Below, one piece after another: positions 41,567 through 51,689 of a stretch of DNA of 64,000 bases. The DNA comes from JBCBTJ01 sp039818665 (GTDB taxonomy: Bacteria > Pseudomonadota > Alphaproteobacteria > Caulobacterales > Hyphomonadaceae): positions 1 to 64,000 of the forward strand of contig JBCBTJ010000005.1 in NCBI GenBank assembly GCA_039818665.1. Direction: 5' to 3'. The translations under genes and the position numbers were made by a program. Position 1 is the stretch's first letter. Each line of letters opens with the position of its first letter. Below the pieces are notes generated by a model. It made no database searches, was not told where the DNA came from, and saw only the letters and a program-made list of their open reading frames with translations.

Positions 41567-41902
41567 TCAGTCCACCACCCGGAACCGCCGCGTTTCGAAC
41601 ACGCGCAGCACCGACTCGAGTTCATGGCCGCGTTTCAGCACCTGGCCGGCCATGCCATGGACGACATATTGGCCTTGGCGGCGCGCAAGCGCGGGGACCT
41701 TTTCGATTCGCCAGGTCGGCTGCTCGGCCGCCCGGCGGTAGATCGCGAACACGGCGCGGTCCGGCAGCATGCCGATCGCATAGTCGCGCGCCGCGCCTGA
41801 GGCGACGAGGCGGCCGTAAACACTTAGGATTCGATCAAGTTCGGGGCGTTGGAACGCGGTGCGGGGCTCGGGCTTCGGAGCGATCGAGGTGACTGGCGCC
41901 AT
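41567..41902 (-). CDS. DUF2794 domain-containing protein
   Basis: 111-residue alphaproteobacteria-specific family. Diagnostic order: FQRPELDRILSVYGRLVASG, ARDYAIGMLPDRAVFAIYRR, then WRIEKVPALARRQGQYVV and LKRGHELESVLRVFE. It has no membrane segment or catalytic motif. Function unknown. The stop is seven bases from the convergent stop of the isomerase gene. Confidence 0.88.
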   Translation of the reverse strand: MAPVTSIAPKPEPRTAFQRPELDRILSVYGRLVASGAARDYAIGMLPDRAVFAIYRRAAEQPTWRIEKVPALARRQGQYVVHGMAGQVLKRGHELESVLRVFETRRFRVVD

Positions 41903-42217
41903 CGGCGGTCGCGGGCCTCTTTCTGTTTATCCACAACTACTCATCAAGCTGGGCGGGAAAACAGGTCGATTAGGGGGTCCGCCTCGGTCTTGCCGCATTC
42001 TGGGCATGGCTTCGCCGCACAGGCAAGTCATCGTCACAACTGTCGGGCGGCGATGTTCATTAGGCATCCCAGACCCATCAGCCCCCCAGCCCCCTGGGGC
42101 GCCTGATTTTCGCCGCCCGACAACCTCACGCCCCTCAAACAGCCCGGTGGCGGATTTTGACGCTTCCCAAGCGCACGCTATGCAGACGCTCCACGACACA
42201 TCTGCGCGGAGGCGTCC
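41903..42217. other. 315-base intergenic region with a strong inverted repeat
   Basis: Divergent gap between DUF2794 and the creatininase-family gene. No convincing ORF was found. The main structure is a perfect 13-base inverted repeat, TGTCGGGCGGCGA at 42041-42053 and its complement at 42110-42122. It encloses a GC-rich loop with an inner CCCCAG-CCC-CTGGGG stem and AGGC/GCCT (42062-42065 and 42101-42104). The folded element would be about 82 bases long. It may be a small RNA, a 5' leader structure of the creatininase gene, or a repeat-type palindrome. Promoters for both flanking genes must also lie here. Confidence 0.55.
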
Positions 42218-42961
42218 ATGCTGCTCGCTCTGTCCACATGGCAGGAAATCGAAACCTGGCTGGAGAAGTCGAAGACGATCGTCATCCCGATCGGCTCGAT
42301 CGAACAGCACGGGCCCAATGGTTTCCTCGGCACCGACGGGCTGTGCCCCGAAATCATCGCCCATCACGCCGAATCAGACGGCGACATCCTTGTCGCCCCC
42401 ACCTTCAATGTCGGCTCGGCGCAACATCACCTCGCCTTCCCCGGCACGATCACGCTGCGCCCCTCCACCATGATCGCGGCGATGACCGATTGGGCGAACT
42501 CCCTCGCCCGTCACGGCTTCGAAAAGCTCTATTGGCTCAATGGCCATGGCGGGAACGCGCCCTCTATCCAAGCCGCGTTCGCCGAGATTCACGCCCAGCG
42601 CAGCTTCGATGGGCCCAATGGCGAGAACCGCCCAGGGCTCACCCTGAAGCTGAAAAATTGGTGGGAGCTTCCAGGCGTGTTCAAACTTTGCGAACAGCTC
42701 TACCCGAAAGGCCATGGATCACATGCGACGGCCTCGGAAGTGTCGGTCACCTATTTCGGCTACCCCGATCACGTCAAAGACGTGGAAATGTCCCCGAAAA
42801 TCGCCCCCTTCGGCGCAATCGGCGACGCCCTCCAGTATCGCGCCGCCTTCCCGGACGGCCGGATCGGGTCGGACCCGTCGCAATCGAATGTCGAGGACGG
42901 CCGGAAAATCGTCGAGGCGGCCTCAGCGGCGCTCTTGAGCGACGTCGCGGCCTTCCACTAA
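42218..42961 (+). CDS. Creatininase-family metal amidohydrolase
   Basis: 247-residue enzyme of the creatininase/MftE-like fold that hydrolyses cyclic or linear amides with a binuclear metal centre. Candidate ligands follow the family pattern: Glu29 and His31 (IGSIEQHGP), Asp40 (LGTDG), His in LNGHGGN, and Glu in ATASEVS. The length is typical. Family members include creatininase, a formamide hydrolase of riboflavin/F420 synthesis and mycofactocin peptidase; the substrate here is not clear. It precedes the Gld-type ABC genes by 27 bases and may be cotranscribed. Confidence 0.87.
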   Translation: MLLALSTWQEIETWLEKSKTIVIPIGSIEQHGPNGFLGTDGLCPEIIAHHAESDGDILVAPTFNVGSAQHHLAFPGTITLRPSTMIAAMTDWANSLARHGFEKLYWLNGHGGNAPSIQAAFAEIHAQRSFDGPNGENRPGLTLKLKNWWELPGVFKLCEQLYPKGHGSHATASEVSVTYFGYPDHVKDVEMSPKIAPFGAIGDALQYRAAFPDGRIGSDPSQSNVEDGRKIVEAASAALLSDVAAFH

Positions 42962-42988
42962 ATCCGGGCCGCGGGGGTGTGACGCGGA

Positions 42989-43720
42989 ATGCTTGAGATT
43001 GACGGTCTCAAAAAACGCTTCGGCCTGAAACAGGCCGTCGACGGCGTGTCGTTCACGCTGAACCAGGGCGATGTGCTGGGCTTCCTCGGACCCAATGGGG
43101 CCGGCAAAACCACCACGATGCGCATGATCGCCGGCGTGCTCGAGCCGGACGAGGGCGATGCGCGCATCGAGGGCTTTTCGATTGTCGAACAGCGCCGCGC
43201 CGCGCAGCGCCAGCTCGGCTATCTGCCCGAAGGCGCGCCCGCCTATGCGGAGATGACGCCGCGCGCGTTTCTCGCCTTTATCGCAGACGCCCGCGGCCTG
43301 CCCGGCGCCGCCCGGCGCGACGCGATCGACCGAGCCGTCGCCGATGCGCGCATTTCGACCGTCTTGGCCGACCGCATCAGCGCCCTGTCCAAGGGCTATC
43401 GCCGCCGCGTGGGCCTCGCCGCCGCGATCCTTCACGACCCGCCGGTCCTTGTGCTCGACGAACCGACCGACGGCCTCGACCCCAACCAAAAGCGCGCCGT
43501 CCGCGCGCTGATCGCCCGCATGGCGGCGACGAAGGCGATCCTCATCTCCACCCACACGCTCGAAGAGGTGCCCGCCATGTGCTCGCGCGTCGTCATCGTC
43601 GATCGCGGCCGCGTCATCGCCGATGACACGCCGGAGGCCCTCGCCGCGCGCGGCGGCGACGGCGGCCTCGAGCGCGCCTTCCTGGACCTCACCGACCAAT
43701 CGGAGGCCGAAGCGGCATGA
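42989..43720 (+). CDS. ABC transporter ATP-binding protein, GldA-like
   Basis: 243-residue ATPase. Walker A GPNGAGKTT (residues about 33-41), Q loop LGYLPEGAPAY, signature LSKGYRRRVGLAAA, Walker B VLVLDEPTDGLDP, and switch His in ISTHTLEE. It is the first gene of a four-gene system with an ABC-2 permease, a GldG-type auxiliary protein and a DUF4340 protein. Its stop overlaps the permease start (ATGA). In Bacteroidetes GldAFG supports gliding; outside that group such systems have unknown cargo. Confidence 0.9.
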   Translation: MLEIDGLKKRFGLKQAVDGVSFTLNQGDVLGFLGPNGAGKTTTMRMIAGVLEPDEGDARIEGFSIVEQRRAAQRQLGYLPEGAPAYAEMTPRAFLAFIADARGLPGAARRDAIDRAVADARISTVLADRISALSKGYRRRVGLAAAILHDPPVLVLDEPTDGLDPNQKRAVRALIARMAATKAILISTHTLEEVPAMCSRVVIVDRGRVIADDTPEALAARGGDGGLERAFLDLTDQSEAEAA

Positions 43721-44472
43721 ACGGCGTTCGCGACGCCTTCTCTGGATTCCGCGCGACCTTCACGCGCGAGACGGCGGCCTATTTCGGCTCGCCCATCGCC
43801 TTCGTCTTCCTCGCCGTGTTTCTCATCGCGCTCGGGCTCTTCACCTGGGAGGCCGGCCGGTTCTTCGATACCGGCCGCGCCGACCTCGCCGCCTTCTTCG
43901 TCTGGCACCCTTGGCTTTATGTCGTCTTCATGCCGGCGCTCGCCATGCGGCTCTGGGCGGACGAGCGCGCCTCCGGCACGGACGAGCTCCTGTTCTCGCT
44001 CCCCGTCGGCATGGCCGGGCTCGTCGCCGGAAAATTGCTCGCGGCCTGGACCGTCGCCGGCGCGGCGCTGCTGCTCACCACCCCCATGTGGGCCACCGTC
44101 AACTATCTTGGCGCGCCCGACAACGCCGCCATCGCGCTCGGCTACCTTATGAGTTTCCTGATGGCCGGGGCCTATCTCTCCATCGGCGCGGCCGTCTCCG
44201 CCCTCGCCCGCAGCCAAGTCACCGCCTTCGTCTTGAGCGTCGTCATCGCCTTCGTCTTCACCGCCGCCGGCTGGCCCCTCGTCCTGTCGACCATCACCGG
44301 CGCGCTGGGGCCCGAAGCCGCCGACGGCGTCGCCCGCTTCTCATTCCTCCGGCATTTCGAATCCGCCCAGCGCGGCGTCCTCGAGCTGCGCTCGGTCCTG
44401 TTCTTTCTCGGCTTCATCGCCCTTTGGTCCCTCCTGAGCGGCCTCTGGGCCGCCCGCGGTCGGAGGGCCTGA
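43717..44472 (+). CDS. ABC-2 type permease, GldF-like
   Basis: 251-residue membrane protein with six hydrophobic helices. Family segments: FTRETAAYFGSPIAFVFLAV, MPALAMRLWADERASGTDELL and FSLPVGMAGLVAGKLLAAW. It forms the channel for the GldA-like ATPase and is coupled to it by a four-base overlap. The downstream GldG-type gene begins three bases after its stop. Confidence 0.89.
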   Translation: MNGVRDAFSGFRATFTRETAAYFGSPIAFVFLAVFLIALGLFTWEAGRFFDTGRADLAAFFVWHPWLYVVFMPALAMRLWADERASGTDELLFSLPVGMAGLVAGKLLAAWTVAGAALLLTTPMWATVNYLGAPDNAAIALGYLMSFLMAGAYLSIGAAVSALARSQVTAFVLSVVIAFVFTAAGWPLVLSTITGALGPEAADGVARFSFLRHFESAQRGVLELRSVLFFLGFIALWSLLSGLWAARGRRA

Positions 44473-44475
44473 GCC

Positions 44476-46359
44476 ATGTCGGCGCGTCTTTTCGCCCTCG
44501 TCGCGACGGGCCTTTCCATCGCTTTGTTCGCGCTCGCCAATCTTTGGCTGCAGCCGCGCCTCGCCGGCGCCCGCGTCGATTTCACGGAGAACCGCCTCTT
44601 CACCCTGAGCCAGGGCACGCGCGCGACCCTGGAAAACCTGTCCGAACCGGTCGACCTCGTCTTCGCCTACTCTTCGGAGGTCGGCCAAGACTACCCGCCC
44701 GTCCGCACCTACGCGGCGCGCGTGCGCGAATTGCTGACAGCTTATGATAGCCTCTCCGGCGGCATGCTCCGCGTCCGGGAAATCGACCCCAAGCCCTTCT
44801 CAGAAGAAGAAGACCTCGCCCTCGCCGCCGGTCTCACCGCGGTCGCCACAGACGGACCCGACCCGCTCTATCTCGGCCTCATCGGAACCAACGCCGTCGA
44901 CAACCAGCTCGTCGCGCCCTTCCTCGCGCCCGAGCGCGAACCGGCGCTCGAATACGACGTCACGCGCATGATCGCCCGGCTGGACGACCCCGCCCCGCCG
45001 GTCGTCGCCATCATCACCGCCCTTCCCGGCCTCGCCGGCGACGGCGAAGAGGCGGGCTATTTCGTCCTCCGCGAAATCGCCAAGACCTATGACGTGCGCC
45101 CCTTGCCGTCCGACTTCGTGCTGATCCCCGAAGAGGTGGACATCGTCTTCCTCGCCCACCCGGCCGACCTCAATGCGCGCCAATGGGACCTCGTCGATCA
45201 ATTTATCCTGCGAAAAGGCCGCGCGCTCATCGCCATCGATCCCGTCGCCAAAGCCGCCACCGCCGGGGACCTTTTCAACACCAGCTCCCGCCAGCCGCGG
45301 TCCGATCTTGGCCGCCTCGGCCGCCATTGGGGGATCGACCTGACCGGCCAGGCGGTCGCCGACGCAGCCAACGCGCTGCCTGTCGAAGTGCTGGACGAGG
45401 ACGGACGCGCGGCCGTCCTTGCCCAGCCGCTTTTCATCGCCGCGCCGCCGACCCTCATGGACGAGACCGATTTGGTCACCGCGCCCATACGGCGCCCGAT
45501 CAATTTCGGCGCGCCTGGCGCGCTTGCGGCGGCGGCGCGCGAGGGCTTGTCCTTCCAGCCTCTGATCATCACCGGCCCCGCGCCGGCGAAAATCCCCGCG
45601 CCGCTTGCAATCGGCGATGCTGATCCGCGCGACGTCGTGCGCGCCTACGAGGCCGGCGACGCGCCGCTCGTGCTCGCCGCGCGCCTGTCGGGAACCTTCA
45701 CGACGGCCTACCCTGACGGCCCGCCCGCCGGCGAGGGCGACGACGTCGTCACAGCCGAGTTGGTCCGCGCGGCGGCGGACGACCGGCCCGAACGCCTCGC
45801 CGAAAGCCAAGTTCCGGGCGAGGTGATCCTCATCGCGGACACGGACCTCCTCGACGACGGATTTTACATGAACCCGGCCGGCGGCGGCCCCATCGCCGAC
45901 AATGCGACCCTGATTCTCAACGCGCTCGACAATTTGTCCGGCGGCGCGGATCTGGTCGGCCTGCGCTCCCGCGCCCCGTCGCTGCGTCCTATGGATCGCG
46001 TCGATCGGCTCCGCCGCGCCGCCGAGGCGCGCTTTTTCGATGAGCAAGCGCGGCTCGAGACCCGGCTTACGCAAGTCACGACCCGCCTCGAAGAGCTGCA
46101 AGAGATCGGCGCGGCGGGCGGCTTTTTCTCCGGAGACCTCGACGCGGACCTCACCGAAGCCCAACGCGCCGAGCTCATCCGTCTCCGCGAACAGATTGTC
46201 GACACGCGCCAGCGGCTTCGCGAAATCGAGCGCGACTATCGCCGCGGCGTCGATGGGCTGGAGGCCTGGTTGCGGACGCTGAACATTTGGGGCGGCCCCG
46301 CCTTGATCGCGCTTGTCGCGATCGTTCTGTGGCGTCGCCGGGCGGGCGCGCGGTCATGA
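44476..46359 (+). CDS. GldG-family ABC-type auxiliary protein
   Basis: 627-residue protein. One N-terminal membrane helix (about residues 5-25) is followed by FTENRLFTLSQGTRATLENL, the classic start of the GldG extracytoplasmic domain. A long periplasmic domain (about 30-525), a coiled-coil region (RLETRLTQVTTRLEELQEI, about 530-590) and a C-terminal membrane helix (about 603-620) complete it. The domain probably binds substrate or a cell-envelope partner. Its stop overlaps the DUF4340 gene start (ATGA). Confidence 0.88.
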   Translation: MSARLFALVATGLSIALFALANLWLQPRLAGARVDFTENRLFTLSQGTRATLENLSEPVDLVFAYSSEVGQDYPPVRTYAARVRELLTAYDSLSGGMLRVREIDPKPFSEEEDLALAAGLTAVATDGPDPLYLGLIGTNAVDNQLVAPFLAPEREPALEYDVTRMIARLDDPAPPVVAIITALPGLAGDGEEAGYFVLREIAKTYDVRPLPSDFVLIPEEVDIVFLAHPADLNARQWDLVDQFILRKGRALIAIDPVAKAATAGDLFNTSSRQPRSDLGRLGRHWGIDLTGQAVADAANALPVEVLDEDGRAAVLAQPLFIAAPPTLMDETDLVTAPIRRPINFGAPGALAAAAREGLSFQPLIITGPAPAKIPAPLAIGDADPRDVVRAYEAGDAPLVLAARLSGTFTTAYPDGPPAGEGDDVVTAELVRAAADDRPERLAESQVPGEVILIADTDLLDDGFYMNPAGGGPIADNATLILNALDNLSGGADLVGLRSRAPSLRPMDRVDRLRRAAEARFFDEQARLETRLTQVTTRLEELQEIGAAGGFFSGDLDADLTEAQRAELIRLREQIVDTRQRLREIERDYRRGVDGLEAWLRTLNIWGGPALIALVAIVLWRRRAGARS

Positions 46360-47369
46360 CGGCCGCCCTCGCCGTCCGCCGCCGTCGCGCCGCCCTCGGC
46401 CTCGCCGCCGCGACAGCGGCGATGGCGGCGTTGAGCCTTTTCAGCGCCGTGTCGTCCCGCGGCGGCGACTCCGCCGAACGCAGCGGCGAACTCGTCTTTC
46501 CCGGTTTCGCCGATCGCGCCGCCGAATGGACCGCCTTGCGCGTGCGGTTGGCTGACGACGCTTACATGTTGGAGCGTGACGGGGAGACTTGGCGCCTCGT
46601 CGAAGCGGGCCGCCATCCGGTGCGGCCGGAGCGAATGACCGAGCTCGCCCAAGGCCTCGCCGAATTGCGCTGGGCTGAAGCAAAGACGACAGATCCCGAC
46701 AAGTTCGACCGCCTCGGCCTTGGAGACCCGGCCGAGGGCGGCGCCGGCGCGTTCATTGAAGCCTCGACCGCCGCCGGCGATGTCATTGGCGCGCTCATCA
46801 CGGGGCGCAGAACAGATCGCATCTATGGCCGCCGTCCGGATGAGACGCGCGCCTTCCGCCTTCGCGGCGACTTGCCGCCGCTTTACACCCGCAGCGCCTG
46901 GCTCGACTTGAAGGCGGTCGACATGGCCGCATCCGTAGTCGAAGCTGTCCGATTGACCGACGAGGCCGGCGAGGAGTTGTTCCTCCGCCGCCCCCTCGAC
47001 CGGAGCGATCGCGCCTTCCGTCCCGGGCCGCCGAACGACGACGATCAGCTGATCGACCCCCTCGCCGCCAACGCCGCCGCGCTCGCTCTCACCCGGCTCG
47101 CCCCGATCGACGTGAAACCAAAAGACGCCCTCGCCACGACGCCTGTCGCGCGGCACGTCACATCCACGCTCGACGGTTTGGAGGTCGAGGCCCTCGCCTT
47201 TCGCGAGCCGGACGGGCTCTTCATAACGCTGTACGCGGTCGAAGCCGGCGAAGGCGCTGTGCGCGCCTCGACCATCAACGCAAAGGCCGAAGGTTGGGCC
47301 TACGAGCTGAGCGAACGAGACTGGCGCGAATTCGCCGCGCCGGTGGGAACGATCGTGCGCCGGCCGTGA
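46356..47369 (+). CDS. DUF4340 domain-containing protein
   Basis: 337-residue protein with an N-terminal membrane anchor (about residues 12-32) and a periplasmic repeat-like domain (WRLVEAGRHPVRPERMTELAQ; LSERDWREFAAPVGTIV at the end). DUF4340 proteins regularly follow GldG-type genes and probably form part of the same envelope complex. It is the last gene of the operon and is convergent with a DUF1223 gene. Confidence 0.85.
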   Translation: MTAALAVRRRRAALGLAAATAAMAALSLFSAVSSRGGDSAERSGELVFPGFADRAAEWTALRVRLADDAYMLERDGETWRLVEAGRHPVRPERMTELAQGLAELRWAEAKTTDPDKFDRLGLGDPAEGGAGAFIEASTAAGDVIGALITGRRTDRIYGRRPDETRAFRLRGDLPPLYTRSAWLDLKAVDMAASVVEAVRLTDEAGEELFLRRPLDRSDRAFRPGPPNDDDQLIDPLAANAAALALTRLAPIDVKPKDALATTPVARHVTSTLDGLEVEALAFREPDGLFITLYAVEAGEGAVRASTINAKAEGWAYELSERDWREFAAPVGTIVRRP

Positions 47370-47435
47370 CCCGATTCTCCAGACCTGTTTTTTGTGTCCT
47401 TTTGAAACGACCAAGTGCAAGTGCGGCCGAACATA

Positions 47436-47489
47436 TGCACTCTAAGCCCAGTGTTCATAGGCCGCGTTTCGGCCGATGTGAACTGTGCA
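47436..47489. repeat. Nested inverted repeats between convergent genes
   Basis: GGCCG (47460-47464) pairs with CGGCC (47470-47474) around loop CGTTT. Outside it, GTTCA (47453-47457) pairs with TGAAC (47479-47483), and TGCAC (47436-47440) can pair with GTGCA (47485-47489). There is no T tract on either side. It lies in the 133-base gap between the convergent DUF4340 and DUF1223 genes and may act as a weak terminator or transcript end structure. Confidence 0.35.
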
Positions 47490-47502
47490 CATAAAGCCGG
47501 AA

Positions 47503-48153
47503 TCAGGGCGCCGATGCGGCCGCCCCGGACAGCATTTCAGCAAACACGATCCGCCCGAATCCCGGCTCTTGAACGACCACGGCGCAGTGCTCGGTAAAAG
47601 GCGCGGTGAAGGCCGCTTCGCCGCCTTCCCAAGTGCCGACCTTCCGCGCGTCCACGACGGCGTTGACGATGCCGATTTCATCGTAGCCGGACGCGTCGAC
47701 CGTTAGCAGGAACACATCGTACCGGCCGCCCTCCGCAGCGCCCGACAGAACAAACCCTTTTTGGTTCGCCTCAAGAGTCACCTCGTCGAACGCCGGCGCC
47801 ATGGAGAGTTTCGCGCGCACATCGTCAGGGCGGTTGCCGGGCCCCTGCGCCATGCCGGAATAGACCGTCTGGGGCGTATAAGGCCCTCGGTTTTTGAAGC
47901 GGTCCGCATAGACCCGCTGGCGCACCTTGGCGTCGTCCATAGCCCTCGGATCAGGCGCGCCGAGATAATCCCAGTAATCGACCGACCAAGTGAAGATCAG
48001 AACATCCTCATCCGAAGCGGCCAGTTCGTTCATCACCCTGTGCGCCTCAGGGCACGCCGGGCAATTGTGCGAGGCGAACAACTCCACGACCTTCGCCTGC
48101 GCAACGGGAGCAAGAGTCAGAAAAATGAGAACAGGAATTAGGAATCGCGCCAT
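47503..48153 (-). CDS. DUF1223 thioredoxin-fold secreted protein
   Basis: 216-residue exported protein. The signal peptide covers residues 1-20 (ending VAQA). The DUF1223 pattern begins KVVELFASHNCPACPEAHRV, with a CPAC pair like a thioredoxin active site, followed by FTWSVDYWDYLGAPDPRAMD and YTPQTVYSG. The family is periplasmic, of unknown function; a thiol redox role is suggested by the CxxC. It lies 59 bases downstream of acnA on the same strand and could be read through from it. Confidence 0.87.
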   Translation of the reverse strand: MARFLIPVLIFLTLAPVAQAKVVELFASHNCPACPEAHRVMNELAASDEDVLIFTWSVDYWDYLGAPDPRAMDDAKVRQRVYADRFKNRGPYTPQTVYSGMAQGPGNRPDDVRAKLSMAPAFDEVTLEANQKGFVLSGAAEGGRYDVFLLTVDASGYDEIGIVNAVVDARKVGTWEGGEAAFTAPFTEHCAVVVQEPGFGRIVFAEMLSGAAASAP

Positions 48154-48212
48154 GCGGACCGAATAACGCTTCGACCCCGTCCCCGCCAGTCACGCCGCTG
48201 TGAGTGTTGCCG

Positions 48213-50954
<2,742 letters not shown>

Positions 50955-50988
50955 GGCGGCAGTCCCCTGAAACAAGTGTGACAGATCC

Positions 50989-51008
50989 GCCCGCGCCGGG
51001 GCGCGGGC
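50989..51008. repeat. 9-base inverted repeat in the acnA leader
   Basis: GCCCGCGCC, two-base spacer, GGCGCGGGC. It lies 35 bases upstream of the acnA start codon, in the 222-base gap shared with the divergent TlpA/CcmG-like gene. It could fold in the acnA mRNA leader or be an operator. No T tract marks it as a terminator. Confidence 0.4.
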
Positions 51009-51176
51009 TCAGTTGGCGTTCTCCTACAACCGCTGTGATTCCAACGCAATTCGACCTCAGCCGATCGTGATTTCAGCCCCTTGCGACGCGCGGCATAGAA
51101 GATATCTGAAAAGCGTGATCAGCCGCGCCGTCTCCACCGGAAGAAAGCGACGCTCCTCGCCGGGCGGGGAGGCGGC

Positions 51177-51689
51177 ATGAAACGCGCCGCCGCAATCATC
51201 CCGCTCACGCTCCTGCTTGGCTTCGCGGTCCTCGGCGCGGCCAATTTGATCGATCCGTCCAAGCCTGCGCCCGGCCTCTCCGACGGGCGAGACGCGCCGA
51301 CGCGGGTCTTCGACCGGCTCGGCGGCGGCGAGATCTCATTCAATCCGCCGCCGGAGGGCGAGACGATCGTCGTCAATCTGTTCGCCAGCTGGTGCGGCCC
51401 CTGCGAGGCCGAACACCCCCTGCTCACCGACTTGTCGGCGCGCGCGCCCGGGCGCGTCTACGGCGTGCTCTATGACGACACGGTGGAGAACGGCCGGGAC
51501 TTCCTCGCCCGGCTGGGCGACCCGTTCACCGCCATCGCCCACGACCCCGACGGGCAAGGCGGCCTGGACTTCGGCCTCACTGGCGTGCCTGAAACCTTCG
51601 TCGTCGACGCGGAAGGCCGCATCATCCGCCACATACGCGGCGTTCTGACGCCGGAGACCACCGACGAGCTCGCCGCGCTCGTAGAGTGA
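51177..51689 (+). CDS. TlpA/CcmG (DsbE)-type thiol:disulfide interchange protein
   Basis: 170-residue membrane-anchored periplasmic thioredoxin. The N-terminal anchor spans residues about 4-24; the active site is FASWCGPCEAEHPLL (Cys near 73 and 76), and the cis-Pro motif is GVPETFVVDAEGRI, which is typical of CcmG/DsbE proteins that reduce apocytochrome c. It is divergent from acnA. In many alphaproteobacteria ccmABCD lies at this place, but none is present here. Its stop abuts the stop of the convergent fusion gene with no gap. Confidence 0.85.
   Translation: MKRAAAIIPLTLLLGFAVLGAANLIDPSKPAPGLSDGRDAPTRVFDRLGGGEISFNPPPEGETIVVNLFASWCGPCEAEHPLLTDLSARAPGRVYGVLYDDTVENGRDFLARLGDPFTAIAHDPDGQGGLDFGLTGVPETFVVDAEGRIIRHIRGVLTPETTDELAALVE

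Noticed and set aside
41944..42030. Minus-strand frame with a CPEC motif and a neat stop (ACAAKPCPECGKTEADP...), resembling a small zinc-binding protein
   Set aside because: It is bounded upstream by two TGA codons and has no ATG, GTG or TTG start in frame; only about 27 codons remain, so it cannot be supported as a gene.
51010..51176. A ccmD-like small gene just upstream of the CcmG-like gene
   Set aside because: The frame ending at the ATGA overlap has no hydrophobic segment and does not resemble CcmD.
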